A stretch of 64,000 bases of DNA. It comes from Leifsonia sp. ALI-44-B (GTDB taxonomy: Bacteria > Actinomycetota > Actinomycetes > Actinomycetales > Microbacteriaceae). The stretch spans positions 186,001 through 250,000 of the forward strand of contig NZ_MTQL01000006.1 of the NCBI RefSeq assembly GCF_001984125.1, read 5' to 3'. Shown piece after piece: positions 19,052-29,447 of this stretch (the first letter of the stretch is position 1; each line of letters begins with the position of its first letter). Made by a program: the position numbers and the translations under genes. A model generated the notes under the pieces. That model saw only the letters and a list, made by a program, of their open reading frames with translations. It was not told the origin of the DNA and made no database searches.

Positions 19052-19354
19052 GTGAGCACAACCTTCGCCATCATCGGCGGCATCCTTTACTTCCTGCTTC
19101 TGCTGTACTTCTTCGCGATGTGGGGCCGTTTCGGTCTCGACCTCGCGCGGAGCTTCAAGCCGAGCTGGCGCCCCCGCGGCGCCGGCTTGGTGGCAGCCGA
19201 AACCGTCTACGTCGTCACCGATCCTCCGATCCGGTTCTTCCGGCGGATTCTTCCCCCGCTGCGGGTGGGCCCGGTGGCGCTCGATTTCGGATGGAGTATC
19301 ACGATGCTCTGCGTGATCATCGCCATGACGCTCGTGAACTCGTTCCTGCGCTGA
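19052..19354 (+). CDS. YggT family membrane protein
   Basis: A 100-aa protein starting at GTG 19052, 7 nt after sepF. It has two membrane segments, about 4-25 (FAIIGGILYFLLLLYFFAMW) and about 78-98 (SITMLCVIIAMTLVNSFL), with the family segment VTDPPIRFFRRILPPLRVGPVALDFGW between them (given here as two parts of one loop). The exact role is unknown. The conserved position between sepF and divIVA suggests involvement in division or envelope organisation. Confidence 0.9.
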   Translation: MSTTFAIIGGILYFLLLLYFFAMWGRFGLDLARSFKPSWRPRGAGLVAAETVYVVTDPPIRFFRRILPPLRVGPVALDFGWSITMLCVIIAMTLVNSFLR

Positions 19355-19471
19355 TCTACCTGCGCTGATCACGAAAGTCCAGCGGGCGCGCGACGAGGTT
19401 TGCTAGCGTAGGCACGTCATCGAGATCTCGCTCGAAAACAACACAGTCGAAATAACAAAGGTGGGAAAGCC

Positions 19472-20074
19472 ATGGCGCTAACTCCGGAAGATGTAGTCAA
19501 CAAGCAGTTCCAGCAGACGAAGTTCCGCGAGGGATACGACCAGGACGAGGTCGACGACTTCCTCGACGAGGTCGTCGTCGAACTGCGTCGCCTCGTTGCC
19601 GAGAATCAGGAGCTCCAGGAGCGCCTCGAGAAGGCCGGTTCTTCCACTGAGAAGACCGAAGCCACACCCGTCGCTCAGGAGGCCCCCAAGGCCGCCGCGC
19701 CCGTTGCCGCCGCGCCTGCCGCCCCGGCCGAGAGCGTGGACGAGTCCGAGTCGTCCTCCAGCCTGCTGCAGCTCGCCCGTCGTCTGCACGACGAGCACGT
19801 GCGCGAAGGCTCCGAGAAGCGCGACGCACTGGTCGCCGAGGGTCACGCCGCCGCCGCCCGCATCGTTGCCGAGGCCGAGGCCAAGCAGCGCGAGCAGGCC
19901 GCCATCCTCAACGAACAGAAGGCCGGCATCGAGAAGAAGATCGATGAGCTGCGTGTCTTCGAGCGCGAATACCGTCAGAAGCTCCGCGGCTACATCGAGA
20001 GCCAGCTGCACGAGCTCGACCAGAACGCCGGCCCGTCCGGCGCGAAGGTCGGCGCAGACGCGTCCAAAGCGTAA
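19472..20074 (+). CDS. divIVA: DivIVA/Wag31 polar growth protein
   Basis: A 200-aa coiled-coil protein. It begins MALTPEDVVNKQFQQTKFREG and continues YDQDEVDDFLDEVVVEL, the conserved DivIVA lipid-binding domain (residues 1-60). An Ala/Pro-rich linker spans about 62-90, and a second coiled coil spans about 95-185 (LARRLHDEHVREGSEKRDAL). It recognises curved membrane and recruits the polar elongation machinery. The 117-bp upstream gap contains TAGCGT (19404-19409), a possible -10 box, and AAAGGTGGGAAAG as ribosome-binding site. Confidence 0.97.
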   Translation: MALTPEDVVNKQFQQTKFREGYDQDEVDDFLDEVVVELRRLVAENQELQERLEKAGSSTEKTEATPVAQEAPKAAAPVAAAPAAPAESVDESESSSSLLQLARRLHDEHVREGSEKRDALVAEGHAAAARIVAEAEAKQREQAAILNEQKAGIEKKIDELRVFEREYRQKLRGYIESQLHELDQNAGPSGAKVGADASKA

Positions 20075-20079
20075 ATCCC

Positions 20080-20676
20080 TTGCCGAATGAGTCCGGTGCC
20101 CCCCGGGGCACACGGGCGCTGATCGTACTCGCCTCCGTCGCGATTGCGGCGTACGCGCTCGATCAGTTCAGCAAGTTCCTCGTCGAGAGCAATCTCACGC
20201 TGGGTGAGCAGGTCCGGGTTCTGGGCGATGTGCTGGTTCTGCACTTCGTCAAGAACCCGGGCGCTGCCTTCTCCCTCGCCGCCGGCAGCACCTGGATTTT
20301 CTCGATCCTCGCGGCCGTCGTCACGGTCGTCATCATCGTGTTCGCGCGCAAGATCCGCTCGGTCGGCTGGGGCGTCGTCTTCGGCCTGCTGCTCGGGGGA
20401 GTCCTCGGCAACCTGACCGACCGCCTGTTCCGCGAGCCGAGCTTCGGCCTCGGACACGTGGTCGATTTCATCAGCACCCCGTGGATGCTTCCCGCGATCT
20501 ACAACGTCGCCGACATCTGCATCGTCACCAGCATGGGCCTGTTCATCCTGCTCACGCTGCGCGGCATCAACATGGACGGCACGCGCAGCATCTCCGCCAA
20601 GCGGGCCGCCGCCGAGGCGAAAGACCTGGCCGATGCCGAGCCGGCCGCCCGTTCCACCGACGAACCCCTTCGATAG
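20080..20676 (+). CDS. lspA: LspA, lipoprotein signal peptidase II
   Basis: A 198-aa membrane aspartyl protease that removes lipoprotein signal peptides. The start taken is TTG 20080, 5 nt after divIVA. Four membrane helices are seen. The catalytic Asp residues fall in [21 protein letters not shown] and [26 protein letters not shown] is the conserved loop. The tail from about residue 165 is charged and disordered. The CtaC precursor encoded near 33.6 kb carries an LAGC lipobox and would be a client. Confidence 0.95.
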   Translation: MPNESGAPRGTRALIVLASVAIAAYALDQFSKFLVESNLTLGEQVRVLGDVLVLHFVKNPGAAFSLAAGSTWIFSILAAVVTVVIIVFARKIRSVGWGVVFGLLLGGVLGNLTDRLFREPSFGLGHVVDFISTPWMLPAIYNVADICIVTSMGLFILLTLRGINMDGTRSISAKRAAAEAKDLADAEPAARSTDEPLR

Positions 20677-20683
20677 AGACCTC

Positions 20684-21607
20684 ATGGAATCACGCAGCCT
20701 CCCCGTTCCCGACGGGCTGGTGGGCTCTCGGGTCGACGCAGCCCTGGCCAAACTCCTCGGCTTCTCGCGCACGTTCGCGGCCGAGGTCGCCGAAGCCGGG
20801 GGAGTGAGCGTCGACGGCGTCGTCCTCGGCAAATCCGACCGCCTGCCCAAGGATGCCTGGCTCGAGGTGTCGTGGACACCCCGCGCCGAGCCCACCATCG
20901 TCCCCGTCGTCATCGACGACCTCACGATCGTGCACGATGACGACGAGTTCGTCGTCATCAACAAACCCGCCGGTGTGGCCGCGCATCCGTCGGTCGGCTG
21001 GAACGGCCCCACGGTGCTCGGGGCCCTCGCGGGCGCTGGTTTCCGCGTCAGCACATCGGGCGCCGCCGAGCGCGCGGGCATCGTGCACCGCCTCGACGTG
21101 GGAACGTCCGGCCTCATGGTCGTTGCGAAGACCGAGCGGGCCTACACCTCGCTCAAGCTGGCTTTCCACGACCGCGAGGTCGAGAAGATCTACCACGCCG
21201 TCGTGCAGGGTCACCCCGATCCGCTGACGGGCACGATCGACGCGCCCATCGGGCGGCACCCGCGCCACGACTGGAAGTTCGCGGTCACGGCCGAGGGCAA
21301 ACCGTCGGTCACGCACTACGAGACCGAAGAGGCGTTCCGCGCCGCGTCGTTCCTCAAGATCCACCTCGAGACGGGGCGCACGCACCAGATCCGCGTGCAC
21401 ATGGCGGCGCAGCGGCATCCGTGCGTGGGTGACACGCTCTACGGGGCCGAGGTCGCCCTCTCGGAGCGCCTGGGGCTCACGCGGCAGTGGTTGCACGCCG
21501 CCCAGCTCTCGTTCGATCACCCGGCCACGGGCGAGTGGGTCACGTTCACGGCGCCCTACCCGGCCGAGCTCGACCGCGCCCTCGAGATCCTGCGCGCCGA
21601 AGGCTGA
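20684..21607 (+). CDS. RluD-type 23S rRNA pseudouridine synthase
   Basis: A 307-aa RluA/RluD family enzyme. ATG 20684 is chosen because it fits the family N-terminus ([23 protein letters not shown]). An S4-like RNA-binding domain covers residues about 15-75. The catalytic motif is [18 protein letters not shown] near residue 144, with the active Asp in [23 protein letters not shown] is the second signature. It lies 7 nt after lspA, a common arrangement. The exact target uridines cannot be read from sequence. Confidence 0.95.
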   Translation: MESRSLPVPDGLVGSRVDAALAKLLGFSRTFAAEVAEAGGVSVDGVVLGKSDRLPKDAWLEVSWTPRAEPTIVPVVIDDLTIVHDDDEFVVINKPAGVAAHPSVGWNGPTVLGALAGAGFRVSTSGAAERAGIVHRLDVGTSGLMVVAKTERAYTSLKLAFHDREVEKIYHAVVQGHPDPLTGTIDAPIGRHPRHDWKFAVTAEGKPSVTHYETEEAFRAASFLKIHLETGRTHQIRVHMAAQRHPCVGDTLYGAEVALSERLGLTRQWLHAAQLSFDHPATGEWVTFTAPYPAELDRALEILRAEG

Positions 21608-21722
21608 GCACGGCTCACGCCGCCGCGCCCGAGGCTTCCTCGACCGGCGTCCTGCGAGGCGCCGATGTCACACGTCGGGGTTAGTCTTTAAGTTCATCCC
21701 CACAAGGTCAGTCGGAGAAGTC

Positions 21723-24700
21723 TTGCCCTCATCAGACGACTCGTTCGTTCACCTGCACGTCCACAGCGAGTACTCGATGCTCGACGGCGCGGCCCGCGTC
21801 AAACCCCTCATCGAGAAGGCCGTCGCCGAAGGCATGCCCGCCGTCGCCGTCACCGACCACGGCAACGTCTTCGGCGCCTTCGACTTCTGGCGCACGGCCA
21901 CCGAGGCGGGCATCAAACCCATCATCGGCACCGAGGCCTACATCACGCCCGGCACTCACCGCAGCGATCGCACGCGCGTGCGCTGGGGGGATGGCGGGGG
22001 CGACGACGTCTCGGGTGCGGGCTCCTACACGCACATGACGCTCCTCAGCGAGAGCACCGAGGGCATGCACAACCTCTTCCGGTTGTCGTCGCTCGCCTCG
22101 CTCGAGGGCTACTACTTCAAGCCCCGCATGGACCGCGAACTGCTGAGCACCTACTCCAAGGGGCTCATCGCTACGACCGGATGCCCGTCGGGCGAGATCC
22201 AGACGCGACTGCGACTCGGGCAGTACAAGGAAGCCGTGCAGGCGGCATCCGATTACCGCGACATCTTCGGCAAGGAAAACTACTTCTGCGAGATCATGGA
22301 CCACGGTCTCGGCATCGAGCGCCGCATCATGTCCGACCTGATCAAGCTCGCGGGTGAGCTCGACCTGCCGCTCGTCGCCACCAACGACCTGCACTATACG
22401 CACGCCGAAGATTCGACATCCCACGCCGCCCTGCTGTGTGTGCAGTCGGGCACCACGCTCGACGACCCCAACCGGTTCAAGTTCGACTCGAACGAGTTCT
22501 ACCTGAAGTCGGCATCTGAGATGCGGCACCTGTTCCGCGACTACGAGAGCGCGTGCGACAACACACTGCTCATCGCCGAGCGCTGCGATGTGGCGTTCAA
22601 CACGAGCGCCAACTACATGCCGCGTTTCCCGGTGCCGGCGGGCGAGACCGAAGAGACCTGGTTCATCAAAGAGGTCGAGACGGGGCTGCACGAGCGCTAC
22701 CCCGCCGGCATCCCCGACGATGTGCGCAAACAGGCCGACTATGAGGTCGGCGTCATCAGCCAGATGGGCTTCCCGGGCTACTTCCTGGTCGTCGCCGACT
22801 TCATCAACTGGTCGAAGAAGAACGGCATCCGCGTCGGCCCCGGCCGTGGTTCGGGCGCCGGCTCCATGGCGGCCTATGCCATGAAGATCACCGACCTCGA
22901 CCCGCTGCGACACGGCCTCATCTTCGAGCGGTTCCTCAACCCCGACCGCGTCTCCATGCCCGACTTCGACGTGGACTTCGACGAGCGTCGGCGCGGCGAG
23001 GTCATCCGCTATGTCACCGAGAAGTACGGCGACGAGCGCGTGGCCCAGATCGTGACCTACGGCACCATCAAGGCCAAGCAGGCGCTGAAAGACTCCTCGC
23101 GCGTGCTCGGCTTCCCGTTCGGCATGGGCGAGAAGCTCACCAAGGCCATGCCGCCGCCCATCATGGGCAAGGACATCCCGCTCACGGGAATCTTCGACAA
23201 AGACCACCCGCGTTACAAGGAGGCGTCCGACATCCGTTCGGTCGTCGAGTCCGACCCCGAGGCGCAGACCGTGTTCAACACGGCGCTCGGCCTCGAGAAC
23301 CTGAAGCGCCAGTGGGGCGTGCACGCGGCCGGTGTGATCATGTCGAGCGACCCGCTGATCGACATCATCCCGATCATGAAGCGCGAACAAGACGGCCAGA
23401 TCGTCACGCAGTTCGACTACCCGGCGTGCGAGTCGCTCGGGCTGATCAAGATGGACTTCCTGGGGTTGCGCAACCTCACGATCATCGACGACGCGCTCGA
23501 CAACATCGAGGCCAACCGCGGTTTCCGTCCCGTGCTCGAAGACCTCGACTTCGACGACCAGGGCGCCTACGACCTGCTGTCCCGCGGCGACACGCTGGGC
23601 GTGTTCCAGCTCGACTCCGGGCCCATCCGGTCGCTCCTGCGCCTCATGCGCCCCGACAACTTCGAAGACATCTCGGCCCTCATCGCGCTCTACCGGCCGG
23701 GGCCCATGGGCGCCAACTCGCACACCAACTACGCGCTGCGCAAGAACGGGCAGCAGCCCATCACGCCCATTCACCCCGAGCTCGAAGAGCCGCTCAGCGA
23801 GGTGCTCTCGACCACCTACGGTCTGATCATCTACCAAGAGCAGGTCATGGCCATCGCGCAGAAGGTCGCCGGTTTCTCGCTCGGTCAGGCCGACATCCTG
23901 CGGCGCGCCATGGGTAAGAAGAAGAAGTCCGAGCTCGACAAGCAGTTCGCGGGCTTCTCGGCGGGTATGACGGCCAACGGCTACTCCATGGCCGCCGTCG
24001 AAACGTTGTGGGCCATCCTGCTGCCGTTCTCCGACTACGCGTTCAACAAGGCGCACTCGGCGGCCTATGGCGTGCTCTCCTATTGGACCGCCTACCTCAA
24101 GGCACACTTCCCCGCCGAGTACATGGCCGCGCTGCTGACGAGCGTGGGCGACGCGCGCGACAAGCTCGCCCTCTACCTGAACGAGTGCCGCCGTATGGGC
24201 ATCCAGGTGCTGCCGCCCGATGTCAACGAGTCGATCGGCTTCTTCGCGGCCGTCGGCGAAGACATCCGCTTCGGTCTGGGCGCCGTGCGCAACGTCGGCA
24301 GCAACGTCGTAGAAGGCATCCGCCAGGCGCGCACTGACAAGGGGCGCTTCGAGAGCTTCCACGACTACCTGCGCAAGGTTCCGCTGCACGTGGCCAACAA
24401 GCGCACGACCGAGTCGCTCATCAAGGCCGGGGCGTTCGACTCGCTCGGCAACACGCGGCGCGCGCTCGTCGAATGCCACGAAGATGCCGTCGAGTCGGCC
24501 GTCAACGACAAGCGCAACGAGGCCAAGGGCCAGGTCGGTTTCGACTTCGACAGCCTCTGGGACGAGCCTCAGGCCGCCCAGCAGGTGCCCGAGCGGCCCG
24601 AGTGGTCGAAGCGCGACAAGCTCGCCTTCGAGCGCGACATGCTGGGGCTGTATGTCTCCGACCACCCGTTGGCCGGCCTCGAGATCCCGCTGGCCAAGCA

Positions 24701-25238
24701 CGCGTCGACGACAATCACCGACCTCATGGCCGCCGATTCCACCGAGGATGGCGACACCGTCACCATCGCGGGGCTCATCACGAGTGTGCAGCACCGCGTG
24801 GCCAAGGCATCCGGAAACCAGTACGGCATGATCCAGGTCGAGGACTTCGGCGGCGAGATCACCGTGATGTTCATGGGCAAGGGCTATCAGGAGTTCCAGT
24901 CCGCGCTTATCGCCGACACGGTCGTGGTCGTGCGCGGTCGCGTCAGCATGCGTGACGACGGCATGAACCTGCACGCCTACTCCCTGTTCGCCCCCGAACT
25001 CGAGCAGGCCGACGAAACGGGTCAGCTGACCCTCGTCATGCCCGACTCCCGGGCGACCACCGAGATCGTCGGCGCCCTGCGCGACATCCTCGTTCGCCAC
25101 CCCGGCGAGGCCGAGGTGCGATTGAAGCTCGTGCGGGGCGACATCGCGCGCGTGTTCGAAGTGCCCAAGCCCGTCAAGGTGACGGCCGATCTCTTCGGCG
25201 AGCTCAAGTCATTGCTCGGTCCGAATTGCCTCGGCTAG
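21723..25238 (+). CDS. dnaE: DnaE, DNA polymerase III alpha subunit
   Basis: A 1171-aa replicative polymerase. The start TTG 21723 (MPSSDDSFVHLHVHSEYS) has CGGAGAAG at the right spacing; longer starts would run back into rluD. The order is an N-terminal PHP domain (HLHVHSEYSMLDG and AVTDHGNVFGAFDF), the C-family polymerase palm with catalytic acids in MPDFDVDFDERRRGEV near residue 415, the beta-clamp and HhH region, and a C-terminal OB fold near residues 1000-1090 (VTIAGLITSVQHRV). Length and domain order fit DnaE1. Confidence 0.98.
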   Translation: MPSSDDSFVHLHVHSEYSMLDGAARVKPLIEKAVAEGMPAVAVTDHGNVFGAFDFWRTATEAGIKPIIGTEAYITPGTHRSDRTRVRWGDGGGDDVSGAGSYTHMTLLSESTEGMHNLFRLSSLASLEGYYFKPRMDRELLSTYSKGLIATTGCPSGEIQTRLRLGQYKEAVQAASDYRDIFGKENYFCEIMDHGLGIERRIMSDLIKLAGELDLPLVATNDLHYTHAEDSTSHAALLCVQSGTTLDDPNRFKFDSNEFYLKSASEMRHLFRDYESACDNTLLIAERCDVAFNTSANYMPRFPVPAGETEETWFIKEVETGLHERYPAGIPDDVRKQADYEVGVISQMGFPGYFLVVADFINWSKKNGIRVGPGRGSGAGSMAAYAMKITDLDPLRHGLIFERFLNPDRVSMPDFDVDFDERRRGEVIRYVTEKYGDERVAQIVTYGTIKAKQALKDSSRVLGFPFGMGEKLTKAMPPPIMGKDIPLTGIFDKDHPRYKEASDIRSVVESDPEAQTVFNTALGLENLKRQWGVHAAGVIMSSDPLIDIIPIMKREQDGQIVTQFDYPACESLGLIKMDFLGLRNLTIIDDALDNIEANRGFRPVLEDLDFDDQGAYDLLSRGDTLGVFQLDSGPIRSLLRLMRPDNFEDISALIALYRPGPMGANSHTNYALRKNGQQPITPIHPELEEPLSEVLSTTYGLIIYQEQVMAIAQKVAGFSLGQADILRRAMGKKKKSELDKQFAGFSAGMTANGYSMAAVETLWAILLPFSDYAFNKAHSAAYGVLSYWTAYLKAHFPAEYMAALLTSVGDARDKLALYLNECRRMGIQVLPPDVNESIGFFAAVGEDIRFGLGAVRNVGSNVVEGIRQARTDKGRFESFHDYLRKVPLHVANKRTTESLIKAGAFDSLGNTRRALVECHEDAVESAVNDKRNEAKGQVGFDFDSLWDEPQAAQQVPERPEWSKRDKLAFERDMLGLYVSDHPLAGLEIPLAKHASTTITDLMAADSTEDGDTVTIAGLITSVQHRVAKASGNQYGMIQVEDFGGEITVMFMGKGYQEFQSALIADTVVVVRGRVSMRDDGMNLHAYSLFAPELEQADETGQLTLVMPDSRATTEIVGALRDILVRHPGEAEVRLKLVRGDIARVFEVPKPVKVTADLFGELKSLLGPNCLG

Positions 25239-25256
25239 GATCGCGCTGACCTTCCC

Positions 25257-25275
25257 CGGGCGATTTGCTCGCCCG
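25257..25275 (+). other. hairpin between dnaE and the membrane protein gene
   Basis: CGGGCGA / TCGCCCG form a 7-bp stem with a 5-nt loop, 19 nt after the dnaE stop. No T-run follows, so it is at best a weak terminator. Confidence 0.4.
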
Positions 25276-25322
25276 ACGGCCATGCCGGCCGGCCCCATCC
25301 CACTCCCACAGAAGGAGCAACA

Positions 25323-27314
25323 ATGACGGATTCCACTCCGCGCAACGACCAGTGGGGGCCTCCGCCGTCGCCGCACCAGGGCGCACCGGGCGCACCACAG
25401 CCCGTCGCGGGCCACTACGGCACGGGTCAGAACGGTGGGCAGCAGCCGTACGGCGCTCCCGGTCAGCCCTATGGCACGGCCCCCGGCCAGCCCTATGGGG
25501 CGCACGCCACGGGTCCGTTCGCGGTACCGCAGAAGAACGACACGCCGAAGGCACCCAAGAAGCGCACCAACGATCAGGGTCTGGCCTTCGGCATCGGCCC
25601 GTTCACGCTGCGCGAGATCATCATCCTCGGCCTCACGGTGCTGCTCATCGTCGCGTCCTTCCTGCCCATCATCTCGGGCGGATTCATCGACTACTACTCG
25701 GTGTGGGCGCCGTTCACCTGGCTCGTCATCCCGGGTCTCCTGCTCGTGCTGGCCTCGGCCGTGCTCATCACGCTGCGCCGTCTGGTGCCGTCGCTCCGCA
25801 CGAAGCTGCGCGTCGGCTCGCTGTCGGTCGACCAGTTCGCATCCGTGTCTGTCATCGTCACGGGCTCGTTCTACCTGGGCCTCCTCATCATCGTCGGCAC
25901 CGCCAGCGCGGCCATCTCGCCGTTCGGCGCGGGCTTCTCGGTCGGCGCGGGAGTCATCCTCGGCTTCCTCGTGAGCCTGGCACTGCTCGTCGTCACCACG
26001 CTCGGCAGCATCATCCCGCCCTTCAAGGCCGATTTCGCTGATCGCGGTGAGTCGAGCGCGCACCCGACCGCGCGTCCGGCTGCGGCTCTCGCCGCCCGCC
26101 CGAAGGCGGAGAAGAGCAACGCCTTTACCGGGCAGCAGGGTCAGCCCGGCCAGCAGGGTCAGCAGTATGCCGCTCCCGGTGCCCAGGGCAACACGGGCGC
26201 CTACCCGGCGAACGGCTGGAACGGTCAGGCACCGCAGAACCCCGGCCAGGGTGGAACGGGCCAGTACGGCGCCGGCTTCGGCGGCGGCTACAACGGTGGC
26301 GGCCAGAACCAGACGGGGCAGTTCGGTGCCGGTCACTTCGGTGCCGGTCAGAACGGAGCCGGTCAGAACGGTGCCGGCCAGAACGGTGCCGCCCCGTACG
26401 GTCAGCCGAACAACGTCGAGCACAACGCACAGGCCGCGAGCGATGCTGGGCGTTCGGAAAGCGACAACGCGACGTCGTCGTACGCCTCCGGTTCGTTCGC
26501 GCCGCCGTCGACCGATGATCAGCCCACGAGCCAGTTCGGTTACGCCCGCCTGGGTGATTCAGCCGTGTCGGGCTCTCCGCTCGCTGGCGGTGACGGCGGC
26601 GCCGCACGCGAGTGGGCTGCGGATGACTCCGCGGCCGGTCCGCAGTCGCCCGTGCTCGACAACGCGGCACCTCAATCCGAGCCGACGGCCTTCGAAACCC
26701 TCGGCCTCGAAGACTCGGACGACGTGCGCACGACGCCCTCGAGCGACGACACCGCGCACGGCGAGCCGGCCCCCGGAGCGAACACTGGCTCCTACCGGTC
26801 CGACGAGAACGCACACGGTTCGGCGGCTTCGCCCGTCGCGGCGCCGCCCACGGCCGGGCAGTCCGACTCCGACGCGTTGTCCGACGCCACCGATTCCGCG
26901 ACCGACGCTCCGAGCGAAGCGTCGACCGAGACCGTCCTGCGCTCCGACATCCCGTCGTTCGCGCCCAACGTCGACTTCGGTTCGTCGCCGCGTTCGACCG
27001 ACCCGCAGGACGATGACGACGACCCGGACGACGCGATCCCCGCGGCCGACCCGACGCCCGTCTCCGCTCTGCGACACGTCTCCGAGCACGAGAGCGAGGT
27101 CGAACCCCCGGCCGCCGTCTCGACGCAGCCGTTCTGGGTGTACTCGCCCGTCCCGCGGCCCGTCTACGACGAGCACACCGGCGTGACGGTCTTCGAGATC
27201 GGCCCGTCCGCGTGGGCCCTCGCGGTCGTCGACCGTGGCACCGAACTCGTCATCCGACACGACGACGGTCGCGTCGGCGTGTTGCGCGACCTCGAGAACC
27301 TGACGCGAGGCTAG
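25323..27314 (+). CDS. unrecognised four-helix membrane protein with a long disordered tail
   Basis: A 663-aa protein I cannot name. Residues 1-90 are Pro/Gly/Gln-rich with QPYGAPGQPYG-type repeats. About 100-235 hold four membrane helices (EIIILGLTVLLIVASFLPII; WLVIPGLLLVLASAVLITL; GSFYLGLLIIVGTASAAI; VILGFLVSLALLVVTTLG). A disordered stretch of about 370 residues follows: first Gly/Gln/Asn-rich with GAGQNGAGQNGA repeats, then acidic Ser/Asp/Thr-rich. The last 55 residues form an ordered-looking module (FWVYSPVPRPVYDEHTG, FEIGPSAWALAVVDRG, DGRVGVLRDLENLTRG). The start has a clear GAAGGAGCAAC ribosome-binding site. A terminator follows, so it is probably transcribed alone or with dnaE. Confidence 0.75.
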   Translation: MTDSTPRNDQWGPPPSPHQGAPGAPQPVAGHYGTGQNGGQQPYGAPGQPYGTAPGQPYGAHATGPFAVPQKNDTPKAPKKRTNDQGLAFGIGPFTLREIIILGLTVLLIVASFLPIISGGFIDYYSVWAPFTWLVIPGLLLVLASAVLITLRRLVPSLRTKLRVGSLSVDQFASVSVIVTGSFYLGLLIIVGTASAAISPFGAGFSVGAGVILGFLVSLALLVVTTLGSIIPPFKADFADRGESSAHPTARPAAALAARPKAEKSNAFTGQQGQPGQQGQQYAAPGAQGNTGAYPANGWNGQAPQNPGQGGTGQYGAGFGGGYNGGGQNQTGQFGAGHFGAGQNGAGQNGAGQNGAAPYGQPNNVEHNAQAASDAGRSESDNATSSYASGSFAPPSTDDQPTSQFGYARLGDSAVSGSPLAGGDGGAAREWAADDSAAGPQSPVLDNAAPQSEPTAFETLGLEDSDDVRTTPSSDDTAHGEPAPGANTGSYRSDENAHGSAASPVAAPPTAGQSDSDALSDATDSATDAPSEASTETVLRSDIPSFAPNVDFGSSPRSTDPQDDDDDPDDAIPAADPTPVSALRHVSEHESEVEPPAAVSTQPFWVYSPVPRPVYDEHTGVTVFEIGPSAWALAVVDRGTELVIRHDDGRVGVLRDLENLTRG

Positions 27315-27359
27315 TCCGAACGGGCGGTCGCCGATGTCGATCGCCTACTGATTCAGCGC

Positions 27360-27388
27360 AGGGAGCGGGCCTCGGGCTCGCTCCCTTC
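27360..27388 (+). terminator. probable terminator after the four-helix membrane protein gene
   Basis: AGGGAGCG (27360-27367) pairs with CGCTCCCT (27379-27386) around an 11-nt loop, followed by TCGTCG with few T residues. It lies 46 nt after the stop. Confidence 0.6.
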
Positions 27389-27577
27389 GTCGTGTCGCCC
27401 CGGCTTTTCTGAGGATGCCTCGAATCCTTAGGCACTTCGGGGCCAGATGCCCGGCAGGAGCGCTGCGCGGCACACTCGCAGACGGATCCCGCTCACGCCA
27501 TCCGAGGTTTGACGGACCGCGCTCAGTCTCAGGTGCGCGGCCGGGCCGACGCCGTGAACCCCGGTAAACTCGTGCTC

Positions 27578-28954
27578 ATGGTGAACACAATCGATCTTCG
27601 CGGCCGCTCTCTCACACCCTCGGAGCTCGAAAACCTCATCCCGCGACCCGTTGTCGATGTCTCGGTCGCCCAAGACGCCGCGGCAACCCTGATCGCCGAG
27701 GTCCGTGCCGAGGGCGCGGCGGCCCTCACCCGACACGCCGAGCGCTTCGACGGGGGAGCGCCTGCCTCCTTCCGGGTGCCCGCAGCCGATCTCGACGCCG
27801 CACTCGAGGGCCTCGACCCGGCCGTCCGCGCCGCGCTCGAAGAGACCATCCGCCGGGTGCGCATCGCGACCGCCGCGCAGGTTCCCCCGCAGCTGACCAC
27901 CGACATCGCCCCCGGCGCCCGCATCGTGCAGCGCTGGCAGCCCGTCGGTCGGGTCGGCCTCTACGTTCCCGGCGGCAAGGCCGTCTACCCCTCGAGCGTC
28001 ATTATGAACGCCGTCCCGGCGCAGGTCGCGGGTGTGCGTTCGATCGCCCTGGCCTCGCCCGCGCAGCGCGAGTACGGCGGCAACGTGCACCCCACCATCC
28101 TGGCCGCCGCTCGCCTCCTCGACATCGGCGAGGTCTACGCCATCGGCGGCGCCAGCGCGATCGGCGCCTTCGCCTACGGTGTTCCGGATGTCGGACTCGA
28201 GCGTGTCGACGTCGTCACGGGCCCCGGCAACATCTTCGTCGCTGCCGCGAAGCGCCTCGTGCGCGGACAGGTGGGCATCGACGCCGAGGCGGGCACGACC
28301 GAGATCCTCGTGATCGCCGACGACAGCGCCGACCCCGATTTCGTCGCGGCCGACCTCATCAGCCAGGCCGAGCACGACGAGGCGGCGGCATCGCTCCTGG
28401 TCACCGATTCCGCGGCCTTCGCGCAGGCGGTCGAAGCCTCACTCGAGAACCTGCAGCAGCTCACGCAGCACCGTGCCCGCGTTGCCGAGGCTCTCTCGGG
28501 CCCGCAGTCGGCGATCGTGCTGGTCGACGACCTCGACCGGGCCGCCGCGTTCAGCAACATCTACGCTCCCGAGCACCTCGAGATCCAGACCCGACGCAAT
28601 GACGACGTGCTCGCGCGCATCACCGACGCGGGCGTCGTCTTCCTCGGCGCATCGTCGCCCGTGAGCCTCGGCGACTACATGGCCGGTTCGAACCACGTCC
28701 TGCCCACGGGAGGCCAGGCGCGTTTCTCGTCGGCCCTCGGCGCTTACACGTTCCTGCGGCCGCAGCAGATCGTCGAATACGACCGCGCGGCCCTGGCCGA
28801 TGTCGGCGATCGCATCGTCGCCCTGTCCCGCGCCGAAGCCCTGCCCGCCCACGGCGACGCGGTGTCACAACGCTTCTCCACAGGCGGCTCGGATGTCGCA
28901 TCCTCCACAGGCTCATCCGACCAGGTCTCCGCCTCCGTCGAGCCGGTATCCTGA
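27578..28954 (+). CDS. hisD: HisD, histidinol dehydrogenase
   Basis: A 458-aa Zn-dependent NAD enzyme that oxidises L-histidinol to L-histidine in the last two steps of histidine synthesis. ATG 27578 is chosen ([20 protein letters not shown]); GTG 27581 is an alternative. Signatures include [20 protein letters not shown] near residue 128, [16 protein letters not shown] near 210, the Zn-site region [15 protein letters not shown] near 260 and [11 protein letters not shown] near 327. The tail from about 435 is Ser/Val-rich. Other his genes are not in the window. Confidence 0.97.
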   Translation: MVNTIDLRGRSLTPSELENLIPRPVVDVSVAQDAAATLIAEVRAEGAAALTRHAERFDGGAPASFRVPAADLDAALEGLDPAVRAALEETIRRVRIATAAQVPPQLTTDIAPGARIVQRWQPVGRVGLYVPGGKAVYPSSVIMNAVPAQVAGVRSIALASPAQREYGGNVHPTILAAARLLDIGEVYAIGGASAIGAFAYGVPDVGLERVDVVTGPGNIFVAAAKRLVRGQVGIDAEAGTTEILVIADDSADPDFVAADLISQAEHDEAAASLLVTDSAAFAQAVEASLENLQQLTQHRARVAEALSGPQSAIVLVDDLDRAAAFSNIYAPEHLEIQTRRNDDVLARITDAGVVFLGASSPVSLGDYMAGSNHVLPTGGQARFSSALGAYTFLRPQQIVEYDRAALADVGDRIVALSRAEALPAHGDAVSQRFSTGGSDVASSTGSSDQVSASVEPVS

Positions 28955-28961
28955 CAACACC

Positions 28962-29447
28962 ATGTATTGCCCCTTCTGTCGCCACCCCGATTCCCGTGTC
29001 ATCGATTCGCGCACGAGCGACGACGGTCTGTCGATCCGCCGCCGCCGACAGTGCCCCGAATGCGGCCGCCGCTTCAGCACCACCGAGACGTCGAGCCTCA
29101 ACGTCATCAAGCGCAGTGGCGTCGTCGAGCCGTTCAGCCGCGAGAAGGTCGTCAGCGGCGTGCGCAAGGCCTGCCAGGGCCGCCCGGTGACCGACTCCGA
29201 CCTGGCCCTGCTCGCGCAGAAGGTCGAAGAGAGCATCCGTCAGACGGGGGCCTCGCAGATCGAGGCCAACGAGATCGGCCTCGCCATCCTCACGCCGCTG
29301 CGCGAGCTCGACGAGGTCGCCTACCTGCGCTTCGCGAGTGTCTATCAGGCCTTCGATTCACTCGAAGACTTCGACGCGGCGATCGGGCAGCTGCGCGCCG
29401 AGCACGCGGCAGGGCACGAGGCGGCTGGCGCCGGCGCCGAGGCCTGA
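28962..29447 (+). CDS. nrdR: NrdR, ribonucleotide reductase regulator
   Basis: A 161-aa repressor that binds NrdR boxes and senses ATP/dATP. The N-terminal zinc ribbon has two CxxC pairs ([17 protein letters not shown] and [12 protein letters not shown]). The ATP-cone domain spans about 45-140 ([20 protein letters not shown]). The C-terminal [12 protein letters not shown] tail is unstructured. It starts 7 nt after hisD and is probably co-transcribed. No NrdR boxes were recognised in the window. Confidence 0.98.
   Translation: MYCPFCRHPDSRVIDSRTSDDGLSIRRRRQCPECGRRFSTTETSSLNVIKRSGVVEPFSREKVVSGVRKACQGRPVTDSDLALLAQKVEESIRQTGASQIEANEIGLAILTPLRELDEVAYLRFASVYQAFDSLEDFDAAIGQLRAEHAAGHEAAGAGAEA

Noticed and set aside
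21732-25100. Long open frame antisense to dnaE (over 1100 codons)
   Set aside because: It is a shadow of GC-rich codon use on the opposite strand; it shows no domain, signal or sensible composition, while dnaE has all family motifs.
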